From: Mikania micrantha
Lineage: Eukaryota > Streptophyta > Magnoliopsida > Asterales > Asteraceae
Assembly (NCBI GenBank): GCA_009363875.1
Contig: CM018682.1
Coordinates: 62,270,031 to 62,334,030, forward strand
DNA: 64,000 nt
Direction: 5' to 3'
Made by a program: the position numbers and the translations under genes. This document shows positions 1-10,596 of the stretch, piece by piece (position 1 is the first letter of the stretch; each line of letters starts with the position of its first letter). The notes under the pieces were generated by a model. The model was not told the DNA's origin and searched no databases. It saw only the letters and a program-made list of their open reading frames with translations.

Positions 1-432
1 TATATTGTATTTTCCTTGAATTTCTAGTATTGGTCAAGTATTGATTGTCGATGCTAATTGTATGGATATGAGTTCCATCGATACTAGTAGTATCGACACT
101 TATATTGTCGATACTAGTAGTATCAGTATGTTCGTTGTCGATATTAATAGTATCGACTAGTTGCCTATATATAGGCATGTGTTTGATTTTGTATGTAGTG
201 CTTCATTTACAACATTAAGATTTTCTTTGAATATAGAGAGAGAAACATTTTAGAGAGACTTTGCATTTCATTCTTATTATTAAAAGTATTGTAATCCGAT
301 CTTCATTCAAGGAGAATTCAAGTCATATACATTGTCTTCTTCATACTCTCACACACACATCGACACGTTTATGGATTCCGCACGTTTTTGAGTCGAGTGG
401 TCTCAGTTTGATCCATTGAAAACAGACTTTCA
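1..432 (+). repeat. LTR1 (5'-truncated by window edge)
   Basis: Alignment with LTR2 (offset 2417) shows the first 79 bp lie outside the window. It ends TTTCA and is followed after 2 bp by TGGTATGAGAG. The TATA box lies in the palindrome GCCTATATATAGGC at 163-176. It belongs to the 511-bp class, which lacks 11 bp (within a TATCGATGCTGCCGATAC context) upstream of the TATA box. Confidence 0.88.
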
Positions 433-434
433 AG

Positions 435-445
435 TGGTATGAGAG
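435..445 (+). other. Primer binding site of the array element (representative)
   Basis: TGGTATGAGAG starts 3 bp after the LTR end. It matches the canonical plant iMet-tRNA primer site TGGTATCAGAG except for G in place of C at position 7. The same box follows every LTR in the array (for example 2852, 5357, 7863, 10291, 12683, 29869, 61597). The following TTTGTGCTCGAATC keeps some similarity to the tRNA 3' end complement. Confidence 0.75.
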
Positions 446-740
446 ACTTTGTGCTCGAATCTTAGATCACATTGTGTGTTTTGAATAGATACAGATTGTT
501 GAAGATTCAAAATTTGAAAGTTTGTTGAAGATGAAAGTTTGCAACCACGTTTTTAGACAAATTGATCATTTTCAGATGTGATTTTGATCAAATTGACGGG
601 CAGGGGTTGTGTATTTTTTAATTATGAAGAGATTGATATAAAATCCGACTTTTAACTCTCAAAAATGAAGATTTTAGAAGGATTTTTGTGATTTTTCGAG
701 CTTTTCTTACTTAACAGATTTTCCCGCCAATTTCTTGCAT
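446..740 (+). other. 5' leader of unit A with three short uORFs
   Basis: This non-coding leader lies between primer site and minisatellite. It contains three small ATG-started frames: 531-581 (16 codons, beginning MKVC and ending FQM), 624-641 (MKRLI) and 665-691 (MKILEGFL). The same three frames recur at the same place in most units with mainly substitution differences. In H and L the third is cut short by a TAA. Whether they are translated is unknown. Confidence 0.55.
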
Positions 741-1000
741 CGATACTACTAGTAACGATGGAATCTTCATCGATACAATAAGTATCGGTGGAATCTTGGG
801 TGATACTATTAGTATCGACGGAATCTTTATCGATACTATTAGTATCGGGGGAATCTTAAGCTATACTATTAGTATCGGTGGATACCGTTGTAGATACTAT
901 TAGTATCGGTGGAATCTTTGTTGATACTATTAGTATCAGCATTGACTTTTTCAGATTATTAGTATCAGCGTTGACTTTTGTAGATACTGTCAGTATCTCC
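741..1000 (+). repeat. 30-bp palindromic minisatellite, unit A
   Basis: About 8.7 copies of a 30-bp repeat built on GATACTATTAGTATC followed by a GGTGGAATCTTCATC-like spacer. The 15-bp core is an inverted repeat (GATACTA/TAGTATC around one base). The last three copies are degenerate, with spacers CATTGACTTTTTC and GTTGACTTTTGTA. It ends 59 bp before the gag ATG. Confidence 0.92.
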
Positions 1001-1058
1001 AAAAACAAGACTTAGAAAATTTTTTGAAGTGTTGAAAAATTTTCTTCGAGAATTCAAA

Positions 1059-1978
1059 ATGGAAAATTATTCAAGATTATCTACTTTGTTTAGTAAAACG
1101 GAGATTGAAAATATGTCAAAGCTTCCGGTACTTTTCACGCTTAGCGATTTTTCATCTTGGTGTACACAATTTAAAGTGTTTCTCGTGCTTGTTGACCCGA
1201 ATCTCAAAATTCATATATTTGATGGATATTTTCAACCTAAGCTCAATGGTGTTTATAAAAATTCATCAAGATTAAATAAAGAAGAGAAGGAATGCTATGA
1301 TCGTGAAAAGAATGTTTTTATCTTGATTTCTATGGCAATCTCCAAAGATATTTTTCAGACTTTCAAGCAGATCAAGAATTCTAAAGATCTTTGGATTGCT
1401 ATAGCCAACTTGTTTGATGATTATAAATTGAAGAATGGTACTAAAGATTTAAAAGATCGGATTGATGAACTGAAAGCTGGAGTTATGAGATTAAATAAAA
1501 GATGTGATAAATTTAAATTGTTTAAACAAGAAAATACAAGATTAAAGAAAGAAATTGAAGATTTGAAGATTAAATCTGAACTCCAGGAAAAGCGGATGGA
1601 TGAAGATCATGTTGATATTTCTAAGGAAATATTCAAGTCAATATCCAAACCTGTTGAGTGTCAGAAAGAAAAGAGGAAAAGGAAAACAACGAGGAGGTAA
1701 AGAAAGCAAGGAACAACAAGAAAAAGACAAAGAATGTCAACTTAATTGACTTATTGACTAAAGCTTTCAATGATTATTTTCAAATAAAAAATATGAAGAC
1801 AAAACATGTTTATAAAACACATCCATATAAATCAAGATATTCTGTTCCAATTGTGAAACAGAATAATTATAAAATTTATGGTGGTTATAGACAAAGAAAA
1901 ACAATGTGTTTCCAATCGTATACTCAATCTTTTCAGCGAACTTGGAATACTCAGAGATCTGGTTCTAGTATGGATTGA
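1059..1978 (+). pseudogene. gag-like ORF remnant, unit A
   Basis: Begins at ATG in context AAAATGG (MENYSRL). The first 213 codons are open: a Copia-gag-like N-terminal region with SDFSSW near residue 31 and AISKDIFQTF, then a heptad-rich coiled coil and a Lys/Arg-rich tract. A TAA at 1698-1700 (TCA in other units) and a 1-bp deletion about 10 bp later break the frame. The C-terminal part (YGGYRQR, then GSSMD) is open in the shifted frame to TGA 1976-1978. Beyond that TGA the frame stays open to TAA 2135-2137. No zinc knuckle and no pol follow. Confidence 0.75.
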
Positions 1979-2327
1979 AAAGGAAGGTATCACATTAATC
2001 ATGAGATTCACAAAGAAGCTGAAAGCCAGTTTCATGAAAATGAAACAATAATATTGATGCCCAAACCAAAGAGGGTTTGGAAGGTTGTCAATTCTGATAC
2101 CCAGGCTACTACTAAGAGGGAGACTGTTAGCGCATAAAGATAGTTAAAGCTTTGGGTGATTAATTATTGTTATTTGATTTCAATAATTCAGAATACAACT
2201 CATATATTTGAGAAGGAGGAGAAACAATTTCAGAGTCTTGTAGATCTTGATCTGGCCTAAGACACTTGCTGGAAGCTACTGTTTGTCTCAAACGAGCTGA
2301 TCAGAGAAAAATCACCGAGCTGTTGTT

Positions 2328-2336
2328 AAGGGGGAG
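2328..2336 (+). other. Polypurine tract of the array element (representative)
   Basis: AAGGGGGAG lies 2 bp before the TG of LTR2, as expected for the plus-strand primer of an LTR retrotransposon. The same purine run precedes every internal LTR, with small variants (GGGGGG in D, GGGGGGCG in M, GGGGGGCC and GGGGGGGC in N-R). Confidence 0.8.
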
Positions 2337-2338
2337 CC

Positions 2339-2849
2339 TGTTAGTTCACGGATTTATCAATAGCTTTCGATGATTACTGAAGACATTGTTTTTAGTTTAG
2401 ATCATGTATTTGAGTTGTATATTGTATTTTCCTTGAATTTCTAGTATTGGTCAAGTATTGATTGTCGATGCTAATTGTATGGATATGAGTTCCATCGATA
2501 CTAGTAGTATCGACACTTATATTGTTGATACTAGTAGTATCAGTATGTTCGTTGTCGATATTAATAGTATCGACTAGTTGCCTATATATAGGCATGTGTT
2601 TGATTTTGTATGTAGTGCTTCATTTACAACATTAAGATTTTCTTTGAATATAGAGAGAGAAACATTTTAGAGAGACTTTGCATTTCATTCTTATTATTAA
2701 AAGTATTGTAATCCGATCTTCATTCAAGGAGAATTCAAGTCATATACATTGTCTTCTTCATACTCTCACACAGACATCGACACGTTTATGGATTCCGCAC
2801 GTTTTTGAGTCGAGTGGTCTCAGTTTGATCCATTGAAAACAGACTTTCA
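2339..2849 (+). repeat. LTR2
   Basis: Complete 511-bp LTR, TGTTAG...TTTCA. U3 carries the 19-bp near-palindrome TCGATACTAGTAGTATCGA at 2495-2513 and GATACTAGTAGTATC at 2527-2541. The TATA box TATATATA sits inside the perfect 14-bp palindrome at 2580-2593. Primer box at 2852. Confidence 0.92.
2583..2590 (+). promoter_or_regulatory. LTR TATA box (representative)
   Basis: TATATATA within GCCTATATATAGGC, about 245 bp into the LTR and just downstream of two GATACTANTAGTATC palindromes. By the usual LTR layout this would be the U3 promoter, with transcription starting about 30 bp downstream. Equivalent boxes occur in all LTRs; LTR4 ends in GAC, and LTR15-19 read TATATATG. Confidence 0.65.
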
Positions 2850-3157
2850 AGTGGTATGAGAGACTTTGTGCTCGAATCTTAGATCACATTGTGTGTTTTG
2901 AATAGATTCAGATCGTTGAAGATTCAAAATTTGAAAGTTTGTTGAAGATGAAAGTTTGCAACCACGTTTTTAGACAAATTGATCATTTTCAGATGTGATT
3001 TTGATCAAATTGACAGGCAGGGGTTGTGTATTTTTTAATTATGAAGAGATTGATATAAAATCCGACTTTTAACTCTCAAAAATGAAGGTTTTAGAAGGAT
3101 TTTTGTGATTTTTCGAGCTTTTCTTACTTAACAGATTTTCCCGCCAATTTCTTGCAT

Positions 3158-3506
3158 CGATACTACTAGTATCGATGGAATCTTCATCGATACAATAAGT
3201 ATCGGTGGAATCTTGGGTGATACTATTAGTATCGACGAAATCTTTATCGATACTATTAGTATCGATGGAATCTTCATCGATACAATAAGTATCGGTGGAA
3301 TCTTGGGTGATACTATAAGTATCGACGGAATCTTTATCGATACTATTAGTATCGGGGGAATCTTAAGCGATACTATTAGTATCGGTGGAACCGTTGTAGA
3401 TACTATTAGTATCGGTGGAATCTTTGTTGATACTATTAGTATCAGCATTGACTTTTTCAGATTATTAGTATCTGCGTTGAATTTTGTAGATACTGTCAGT
3501 ATCTCC
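3158..3506 (+). repeat. 30-bp palindromic minisatellite, unit B
   Basis: About 11.6 copies, three more than unit A. The extra copies repeat the block containing ATACAATAAGTATCGG and GGGTGATAC, which shows the expansion occurred by duplication of a 90-bp triplet. Confidence 0.92.
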
Positions 3507-3564
3507 AAAAACAAGACTTAGAAAATTTTTTGAAGTGTTGAAAAATTTTCTTCGAGAATTCAAA

Positions 3565-4483
3565 ATGGAAAATTATTCAAGATTATCTACTTTGTTTAGT
3601 AAAACGGAGATTGAAAATATGTCAAAGCTTCTGGTACTTTTCACGCTTAGCGATTTTTCATCTTGGTGTACACAATTTAAAGCGTTTCTCGTGCTTGTTG
3701 ACCCGAATCTCAAAATTCATATATTTGATGGATATTTTCAACCTAAGCTCAATGGTGTTTATAAAAATTCATCAAGATTAAATAAAGAAGAGAAGGAATG
3801 CTATGATCGTGAAAAGAATGTTTTTATCTTGATTTCTATGGCAATCTCCAAAGATATTTTTCAGACTTTCAAGCAGATCAAGAATTCTAAAGATCTTTGG
3901 ATTGCTATAGCCAACTTGTTTGATGATTATAAATTGAAGAATGGTACTAAAGATTTAAAAGATCGGATTGATGAACTGAAAGCTGGAGTTATGAGATTAA
4001 ATAAAAGATGTGATAAATTTAATTGTTTAAACAAGAAAATACAAGATTAAAGAAAGAAATTGAAGATTTGAAGATTAAATCTGTACTCCAGGAAAAACGG
4101 ATGGATGAAGATCATGTTGATATTTCTAAGGAAATATTCAAGTCAATATCCAAACCTGTTGAGTGTCAGAAAGAAAAGAGGAAAAGGAAAACAACGAGGA
4201 GGTAAAGAAAGCAAGGAACAACAAGAAAAAGACAAAGAATGTCAACTTAATTGACTTATTGACTAAAGCTTTCAATGATTATTTTCAAATAAAAAATATG
4301 AAGACAAAACATGTTTATAAAACACATCCATATAAATCAAGATATTCTGTTCCAATTGTGAAACAGAATAATTATAAAATTTATGGTGGTTATAGACAAA
4401 GAAAAACAATGTGTTTCCAATCGTATACTCAATCTTTTCAGCGAACTTGGAATACTCAGAGATCTGGTTCTAGTATGGATTGA
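3565..4483 (+). pseudogene. gag-like ORF remnant, unit B
   Basis: ATG-started and nearly identical to unit A, with an extra 1-bp deletion near 4020 (AAATTG to AATTG) that stops the N-terminal frame at TAA 4048-4050. The coiled coil and basic tract continue in another frame to TAA 4203-4205. The C-terminal part reaches TGA 4481-4483, with a further open stretch to 4642. Confidence 0.72.
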
Positions 4484-4843
4484 AAAGGAAGGTATCACAT
4501 TAATCATGAGATTCACAAAGAAGCTGAAAGCCAGTTTCATGAAAATGAAACAATAATATTGATGCCCAAACCAAAGAGGGTTTGGAAGGTTGTCAATTCT
4601 GATACCCAGGCTACTACTAAGAGGGAGACTGTTAGCGCATAAAGATAGTTAAAGCTTTGGGTGATTAATTATTGTTTTTTGATTTCAATAATTCAGAATA
4701 CAACTCATATATTTGAGAAGGAGGAGAAACAATTTCAGAGTCTTGTAGATCTTGATCTGGCCTAAGACACTTGCTGGAAGCTACTGTTTGTCTCAAACGA
4801 GCTGATCAGAGAAAAATCACCGAGCTGTTGTTAAGGGGGAGCC

Positions 4844-5354
4844 TGTTAGTTCACGGATTTATCAATAGCTTTCGATGATTACTGAAGACATTGTTTTTAG
4901 TTTAGATCATGTATTTGAGTTGTATATTGTATTTTCCTTGAATTTCTAGTATTGGTCAAGTATTGATTGTCGATGCTAATTGTATGGATATGAGTTCCAT
5001 CGATACTAGTAGTATCGACACTTATATTGTTGATACTAGTAGTATCAGTATGTTCGTTGTCGATATTAATAGTATCGACTAGTTGCCTATATATAGGCAT
5101 GTGTTTGATTTTGTATGTAGTGCTTCATTTACAACATTAAGATTTTCTTTGAATATAGAGAGAGAAACATTTTAGAGAGACTTTCCATTTCTTTCTTATT
5201 ATTAAAAGTATTGTAATCCGATCTTCATTAAAGGAGAATTCAAGTCATATACATTGTCTTCTTCATACTCTCACACACACATCGACACGTTTATGGATTC
5301 CGCACGTTTTTGAGTAGAGTTGTCTCAGTTTGATCCACTGAAAACGGACTTTCA
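4844..5354 (+). repeat. LTR3
   Basis: 511 bp, TGTTAG...TTTCA, preceded by AAGGGGGAGCC and followed by the primer box at 5357. TATA palindrome at 5085-5098. Very close to LTR1 and LTR2. Confidence 0.92.
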
Positions 5355-5662
5355 AGTGGTATGAGAGACTTTGTGCTCGAATCTTAGATCACATTGTTTG
5401 TTTTGAATAGATTCAGATTGTTGAAGATTCAAAATTTGAAAGTTTGTTGAAGATGAAAGTTTGCAACCACGTTTTTAGACAAATTGATCATTTTCAGATG
5501 TGATTTTGATCAAATTGACAGGCAGGGGTTGTGTATTTTTTAATTATGAAGAGATTGATATAAAATCCGACTTTTAACTCTCAAAAATGAAGGTTTTAGA
5601 AGGATTTTTGTGATTTTTCGAGCTTTTCTTACTTAACAGATTTTCCCGCCAATTTCTTGCAT

Positions 5663-6011
5663 CGATACTACTAGTATCGATGGAATCTTCATCGATACAA
5701 TAAGTATCGGTGGAATCTTGGGTGATACTATTAGTATCGACGGAATCTTTATCGATACTATTAGTATCGATGGAATCTTCATCGATACAATAAGTATCGG
5801 TGGAATCTTGGGTGATACTATAAGTATCGACGGAATCTTTATCGATACTATTAGTATCGGGGGAATCTTAAGCGATACTATTAGTATCGGTGGAACCGTT
5901 GTAGATACTATTAGTATCGGTGGAATCTTTGTTGATACTATTAGTATCAGCATTGACTTTTTCAGATTATTAGTATCAGTGTTGACTTTTGTAGATACTG
6001 TCAGTATCTCC
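5663..6011 (+). repeat. 30-bp palindromic minisatellite, unit C
   Basis: About 11.6 copies in the same arrangement as unit B, with isolated substitutions. B and C share the duplicated triplet absent from A. Confidence 0.92.
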
Positions 6012-6069
6012 AAAAACAAGACTTAGAAAATTTTTTGAAGTGTTGAAAAATTTTCTTCGAGAATTCAAA

Positions 6070-6989
6070 ATGGAAAATTATTCAAGATTATCTACTTTGT
6101 TTAGTAAAACGGAGATTGAAAATATGTCAAAGCTTCTGGTACTTTTCACGCTTAGCGATTTTTCATCTTGGTGTACACAATTTAAAGCGTTTCTCGTGCT
6201 TGTTGACCCGAATCTCAAAATTCATATATTTGATGGATATTTTCAACCTAAGCTCGATGGTGTTTATAAAAATTCATCAAGATTAAATAAAGAAGAGAAG
6301 GAATGCTATGATCGTGAAAATAATGTTTTTATCTTGATTTCTATGGCAATCTCCAAAGATATTTTTCAGACTTTCAAGCAGATCAAGAATTCTAAAGATC
6401 TTTGGATTGCTATAGCCAACTTGTTTGATGATTATAAATTGAAGAATGGTACTAAAGATTTAAAAGATCGGATTGATGAACTGAAAGCTGGAGTTATGAG
6501 ATTAAATAAAAGATGTGATAAATTTAAATTGTTTAAACAAGAAAATACAAGATTAAAGAAAGAAATTGAAGATTTGAAGATTAAATCTGAACTCCAGGAA
6601 AAGCGGATGAATGAAGATCATGTTGATATTTCTAAGGAAATATTCAAGTCAATATCCAAACCTGTTGAGTGTCAGAAAGAAAAGAGGAAAAGGAAAACAA
6701 CGAGGAGGTAAAGAAAGCAAGGAACAACAAGAAAAAGACAAAGAATGTCAACTTAATTGACTTATTGACTAAAGCTTTCAATGATTATTTTCAAATAAAA
6801 AATATGAAGACAAAACATGTTTATAAAACACATCCATATAAATCAAGATATTCTGTTCCAATTGTGAAACAGAATAATTATAAAATTTATGGTGGTTATA
6901 GACAAAGAAAAACAATGTGTTTCCAATCGTATACTCAATCTTTTCAGCGAACTTGGAATACTCAGAGATCTGGTTCTAGTATGGATTGA
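6070..6989 (+). pseudogene. gag-like ORF remnant, unit C
   Basis: Open from ATG for 213 codons to TAA 6709-6711, the same nonsense position as unit A and followed by the same 1-bp deletion. The remaining C-terminal part is open to TGA 6987-6989, then onward to TAA 7146-7148. It lacks the 1-bp deletion of unit B, so it is the cleanest of the A-C block. Confidence 0.74.
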
Positions 6990-7349
6990 AAAGGAAGGTA
7001 TCACATTAATCATGAGATTCACAAAGAAGCTGAAAGCCAGTTTCATGAAAATGAAACAATAATATTGATGCCCAAACCAAAGAGGGTTTGGAAGGTTGTC
7101 AATTCTGATACCCAGGCTACTACTAAGAGGGAGACTGTTAGCGCATAAAGATAGTTAAAGCTTTGGGTGATTAATTATTGTTTTTTGATTTCAATAATTC
7201 AGAATACAACTCATATATTTGAGAAGGTGGAGAAACAATTTCAGAGTCTTGTAGATCTTGATCTGGCCTAAGACACTTGCTGGAAGCTACTGTTTGTCTC
7301 AAACGAGCTGATCAGAGAAAAATCACCGAGCTGTTGTTAAGGGGGAGCC

Positions 7350-7860
7350 TGTTAGTTCACGGATTTATCAATAGCTTTCGATGATTACTGAAGACATTGT
7401 TTTTAGTTTAGATCATGTATTTGAGTTGTATATTGTATTTTCCTTGAATTTCTAGTATTGGTCAAGTATTGATTGTCGATGCTAATTGTATGGATATGAG
7501 TTCCATCGATACTAGTAGTATCGACACTTATATTGTCGATACTAGTAGTATATTAGTATGTTAGTTGATATATTAATAGTATCGACTAGTTGCCTATATA
7601 TAGACATGTGTTTGATTTTGTATGTAGTGCTTCATTTACAATATTAAGATTTTCTTTGAATCTAGAGAGAGAAACATTTTAGAGAGACTTTGCATTTCCT
7701 TTTTATTATTAAAAGGATTGTAATCCGATCTTCTTTCAAGGAGAATTAAAGTCATATACATTGTCTTCTTCATACTCTCACACACATATCGAAACGTTTC
7801 TGGATTCCACACGTTTTTGAGTCGATGGTCTCAGTTTGATCCATTGAAAACGGACTTTCA
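7350..7860 (+). repeat. LTR4
   Basis: 511 bp. Its U3 is diverged: the second palindrome reads CTAGTAGTATATTAG, and the TATA palindrome is broken at its right arm (GAC, 7592-7605). It marks the transition from the A-C block to the D-E block. Confidence 0.9.
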
Positions 7861-8167
7861 AGTGGTATGAGAGACTTTGTACTTGAATCTAAGATCACAT
7901 TGTGTCTTTTGAATAGATTCAGATTGTTGAAGATTTAAAATTTGAAAGTTTGTTGAGGATGAAAGTTTGCAGCCACGTTTTTAGACAAATTGATCATTTT
8001 CAGATGTGATTTTGATCAAATTTACGGTCTGGGGTTGTGTATTTTTTAATGATGAAGAGATTGATATAAAATCCGACTTTTAACTCTCAAAAATGAAGAT
8101 TTTAGAAGGATTTTTGTGATTTTTCGAGCTTTTCTTACTTAACAGATTTTCCCGGCAATTTTTGCAT

Positions 8168-8426
8168 CGATACTATTAGTATCGACGGAATCTTCATCGA
8201 TACATTAAGTATCGGTGGAATCTTGGGTGATACTATTAGTATCGACGGAATCTTTATCGATACTATTAGTATCGGTGGAATCTTCATCGATACTATTAGT
8301 ATCGGTGGAATCTTTGTAGATACTATTAGTATCGGTGGAATCTTTGTAGATACTATTAGTATCAGCATTGACTTTTTCAGATTATTAGTATCAGCGTTGA
8401 CTTTTGTAGATATTGTCAGTATCTCC
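8168..8426 (+). repeat. 30-bp palindromic minisatellite, unit D
   Basis: About 8.6 copies. The core GATACTATTAGTATC is better preserved than in A-C, and two consecutive copies are identical (GGTGGAATCTTTGTA spacer). Confidence 0.92.
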
Positions 8427-8484
8427 AAAAACAAGACTTAGAAAATTTTTCGAAGTGTTGTTAATTTTTCCACGGGAATTCAAA

Positions 8485-9405
8485 ATGGAAAATTATTCAA
8501 GATTACCTACTTTGTTTTGTAAAACGGACATTGAAAATATGTCAAAGCTTCCGGTTCTTTTCACGCTTAGCGATTTTTCCTCTTGGTGTACACAATTTGA
8601 AGCGTTTCTCGTGCTTGTTGACCCGAATCTCAAAATTCACATATTTGATGGATATTTTCAACCTACGCTCAATGGAGTTTATAAAAATTCATCAAGATTA
8701 AATAAAGATGAGTAGGAATGCTATGATCGTGAGAAGAATGTTTTTAGCTTGCTTTCTATGGCAATCTCCAAAGATATTTTTCAGTCTTTCAAGCAGATCA
8801 AGAATTCTAAAGATGTTTGGATTGCTATAGGCAACTTGTGTGATGATTCTAAATTGAAGAATGGTACTAAAGATTTAAAAGATCAGATTCATGAACTGAA
8901 AGCTGAAGTTATGAGATTAAATAAAAGATGTGATAAATTTAAATTGTTTAAACAAGAAAATACAAGTTTAAAGAAAGCAATTGAAGATTTGAAGATTAAA
9001 TCTGAACTCCAGGGAAAGCGGATGGATGAAGATCATGTTGATATTTCAAAGGAAATATTCAAGTCAATATCCAAACCTATTGAGCGTCAGAAACAAAAGA
9101 GGAAAAGGAAAACAACGAGGAGGTCAAGAAAGTCAAGGAACAACAAGAAAAAGACAAACAATGTCAACTTAATTGACTTATTGACTAAAGATTCCAATGA
9201 TTCTTTTCAAATAAAAAATATTAAGACAAAACATGTTTATAAACCACATCCATATAATTCAAGATATTCTGTTCCAATTGTGAAACAGAATAATTACAAA
9301 ATTTATGGTGGTTATAGACGAAGAAATACAATGTGTTTTCAATCGTATACTCAATATTTTAAGCAAACTTGGAATACTCAGAGATCAGGTTCCAGTATGG
9401 ATTGA
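8485..9405 (+). pseudogene. gag-like ORF, unit D (least damaged copy)
   Basis: From ATG 8485 to TGA 9403-9405 (306 codons) the frame is interrupted only by TAG 8713-8715, where other units have AAG. Visible layout: N-terminal Copia-gag-like region (SDFSSW; LSMAISKDIFQSF at about 90-102; W at about 92+), a coiled coil at about residues 129-183 (leucine/isoleucine heptads), a Lys/Arg-rich tract at about 201-225 (KRKRKTTRR), and a Tyr/Gln/Arg-rich tail ending GSSMD. The same frame continues past the TGA to TAA 9562-9564. No CCHC knuckle is present. Gag of a non-autonomous Copia-like element is the best reading; this is inferred from pattern only. Confidence 0.72.
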
Positions 9406-9766
9406 AAAAGAGGGTATCACAATAATCATGAGATTCACAAAGAAGCTGAAAGCCAGTTTCATAAAAATGAAACAATAATATTGATGCCCAAACCAAAGAG
9501 GGTTTGGAAGGTTGTTAATTCTTATACCCAGGCTACTACTAAGAGGGAGACTGTTAGCACATAAAGATAGTAAAAGCTTTTGGTGATTAACTATTTTTAT
9601 TTGATTTCAATAATTCAGAATACAACTCATATATTTGAGAAGGAGGAGAAACAATTTCAGAGTCTTGTATATCCTGATCTGGCCTAAGACACTTGCTGGA
9701 AGCTACTGTTTGTCTCAAACGAGCTGATCAGAGATTAGTCACCGAACTGTTGTTAAGGGGGGAGCC

Positions 9767-10288
9767 TGTTAGTTCACGGATTTATCAATAGCTTTCGATG
9801 ATTACTGAAGACATTGTTTTTAGTTTAGATCATGTATTTGAGTTGTATATTGTATTTTCCTTGAATTTCCAGTATTGGTCAAGTATTGACTGTCAATACT
9901 AATTATATGGATATGAGTTGCATCGATACTAGTAGTATCGACACTTATATTGTCGATACTAGTAGTATCGGTATGTTAGTTGTCGATATTAATAGTATCG
10001 ATGCTGCCGATACTAGTTGCCTATATATAGGCACGTGTTTCATTTTCTATGTAGTGCTTTATTCACAATATTAAGATTTTCTTTGATTCTAGAGATACAA
10101 ACATTTTAGAGAGACTTTGCATTTCGATCTTATTATTAATAGTATTTTAATCCACACTTCATTCAAGGAGAATTCAAATCGTATACATTGTCTTCTTCAT
10201 ACTCTCACACACACATCGACACGTTTATGGATTCCGCACGTTTTTGAGTCGACTGATCTCAGTTTCATCCAATGCAAACGGACTTTCA
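9767..10288 (+). repeat. LTR5
   Basis: 522 bp. First LTR of the long class, carrying the 11 bp missing in LTR1-4, so U3 has an added GATATTAATAGTATCGATG and CCGATACTAG before the TATA palindrome at 10019-10032. The purine tract before it has six G. Confidence 0.92.
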
Positions 10289-10596
10289 AGTGGTATGAGA
10301 GACTTTGTGCTCGAATCTGAGATCACATTGTGTGTTTTGAATAGATTCAGATTGTTGAAGATTCAAAATTTGAAAGTTTGTTGAAGATGAAAGTTTGCAG
10401 CCCCGTTTTTAGACAAATTGATCATTTTCAGATGTGATTTTGGTCAAATTGACGGGCTGGGGTTGTGTATTTTTTAATTATGAAGAGATTGATATAAAAT
10501 CCGTCTTTTAACTCTCAAAAATGAAGATTTTAGAAGGATTTTTGTGACTTTTCGAGCTGTTCTGGCTTTACAGATTTTCCTGCCAATTTCTTGCAT

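Noticed and set aside
741..1000. CRISPR array
   Set aside because: Regular 30-bp palindromic repeats superficially resemble one, but spacers are near-identical and short, no cas genes exist and the context is a plant retrotransposon leader.
1658..1978. Separate 106-aa basic protein gene in units A-C
   Set aside because: It is the C-terminal part of the gag-like frame after a 1-bp deletion; unit D shows the two parts joined.
1832..2035. 67-aa minus-strand frame opposite the gag tail, present in most units
   Set aside because: Antisense shadow of the gag tail; it recurs only because the units are repeats.
3128..3521. Long open frames on both strands through the minisatellite (10-residue periods such as DTISIGGIFI and IPPILIVSMK)
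   Set aside because: A 30-bp repeat without stops stays open in several frames automatically. None starts with ATG at its claimed start, and length follows copy number. Treated as repeat shadows in all units.
9886..10320. Small frames inside LTRs (for example 62-aa and 67-aa)
   Set aside because: They lie in U3 or R/U5, overlap the TATA palindrome or primer site and have no conserved coding signature.
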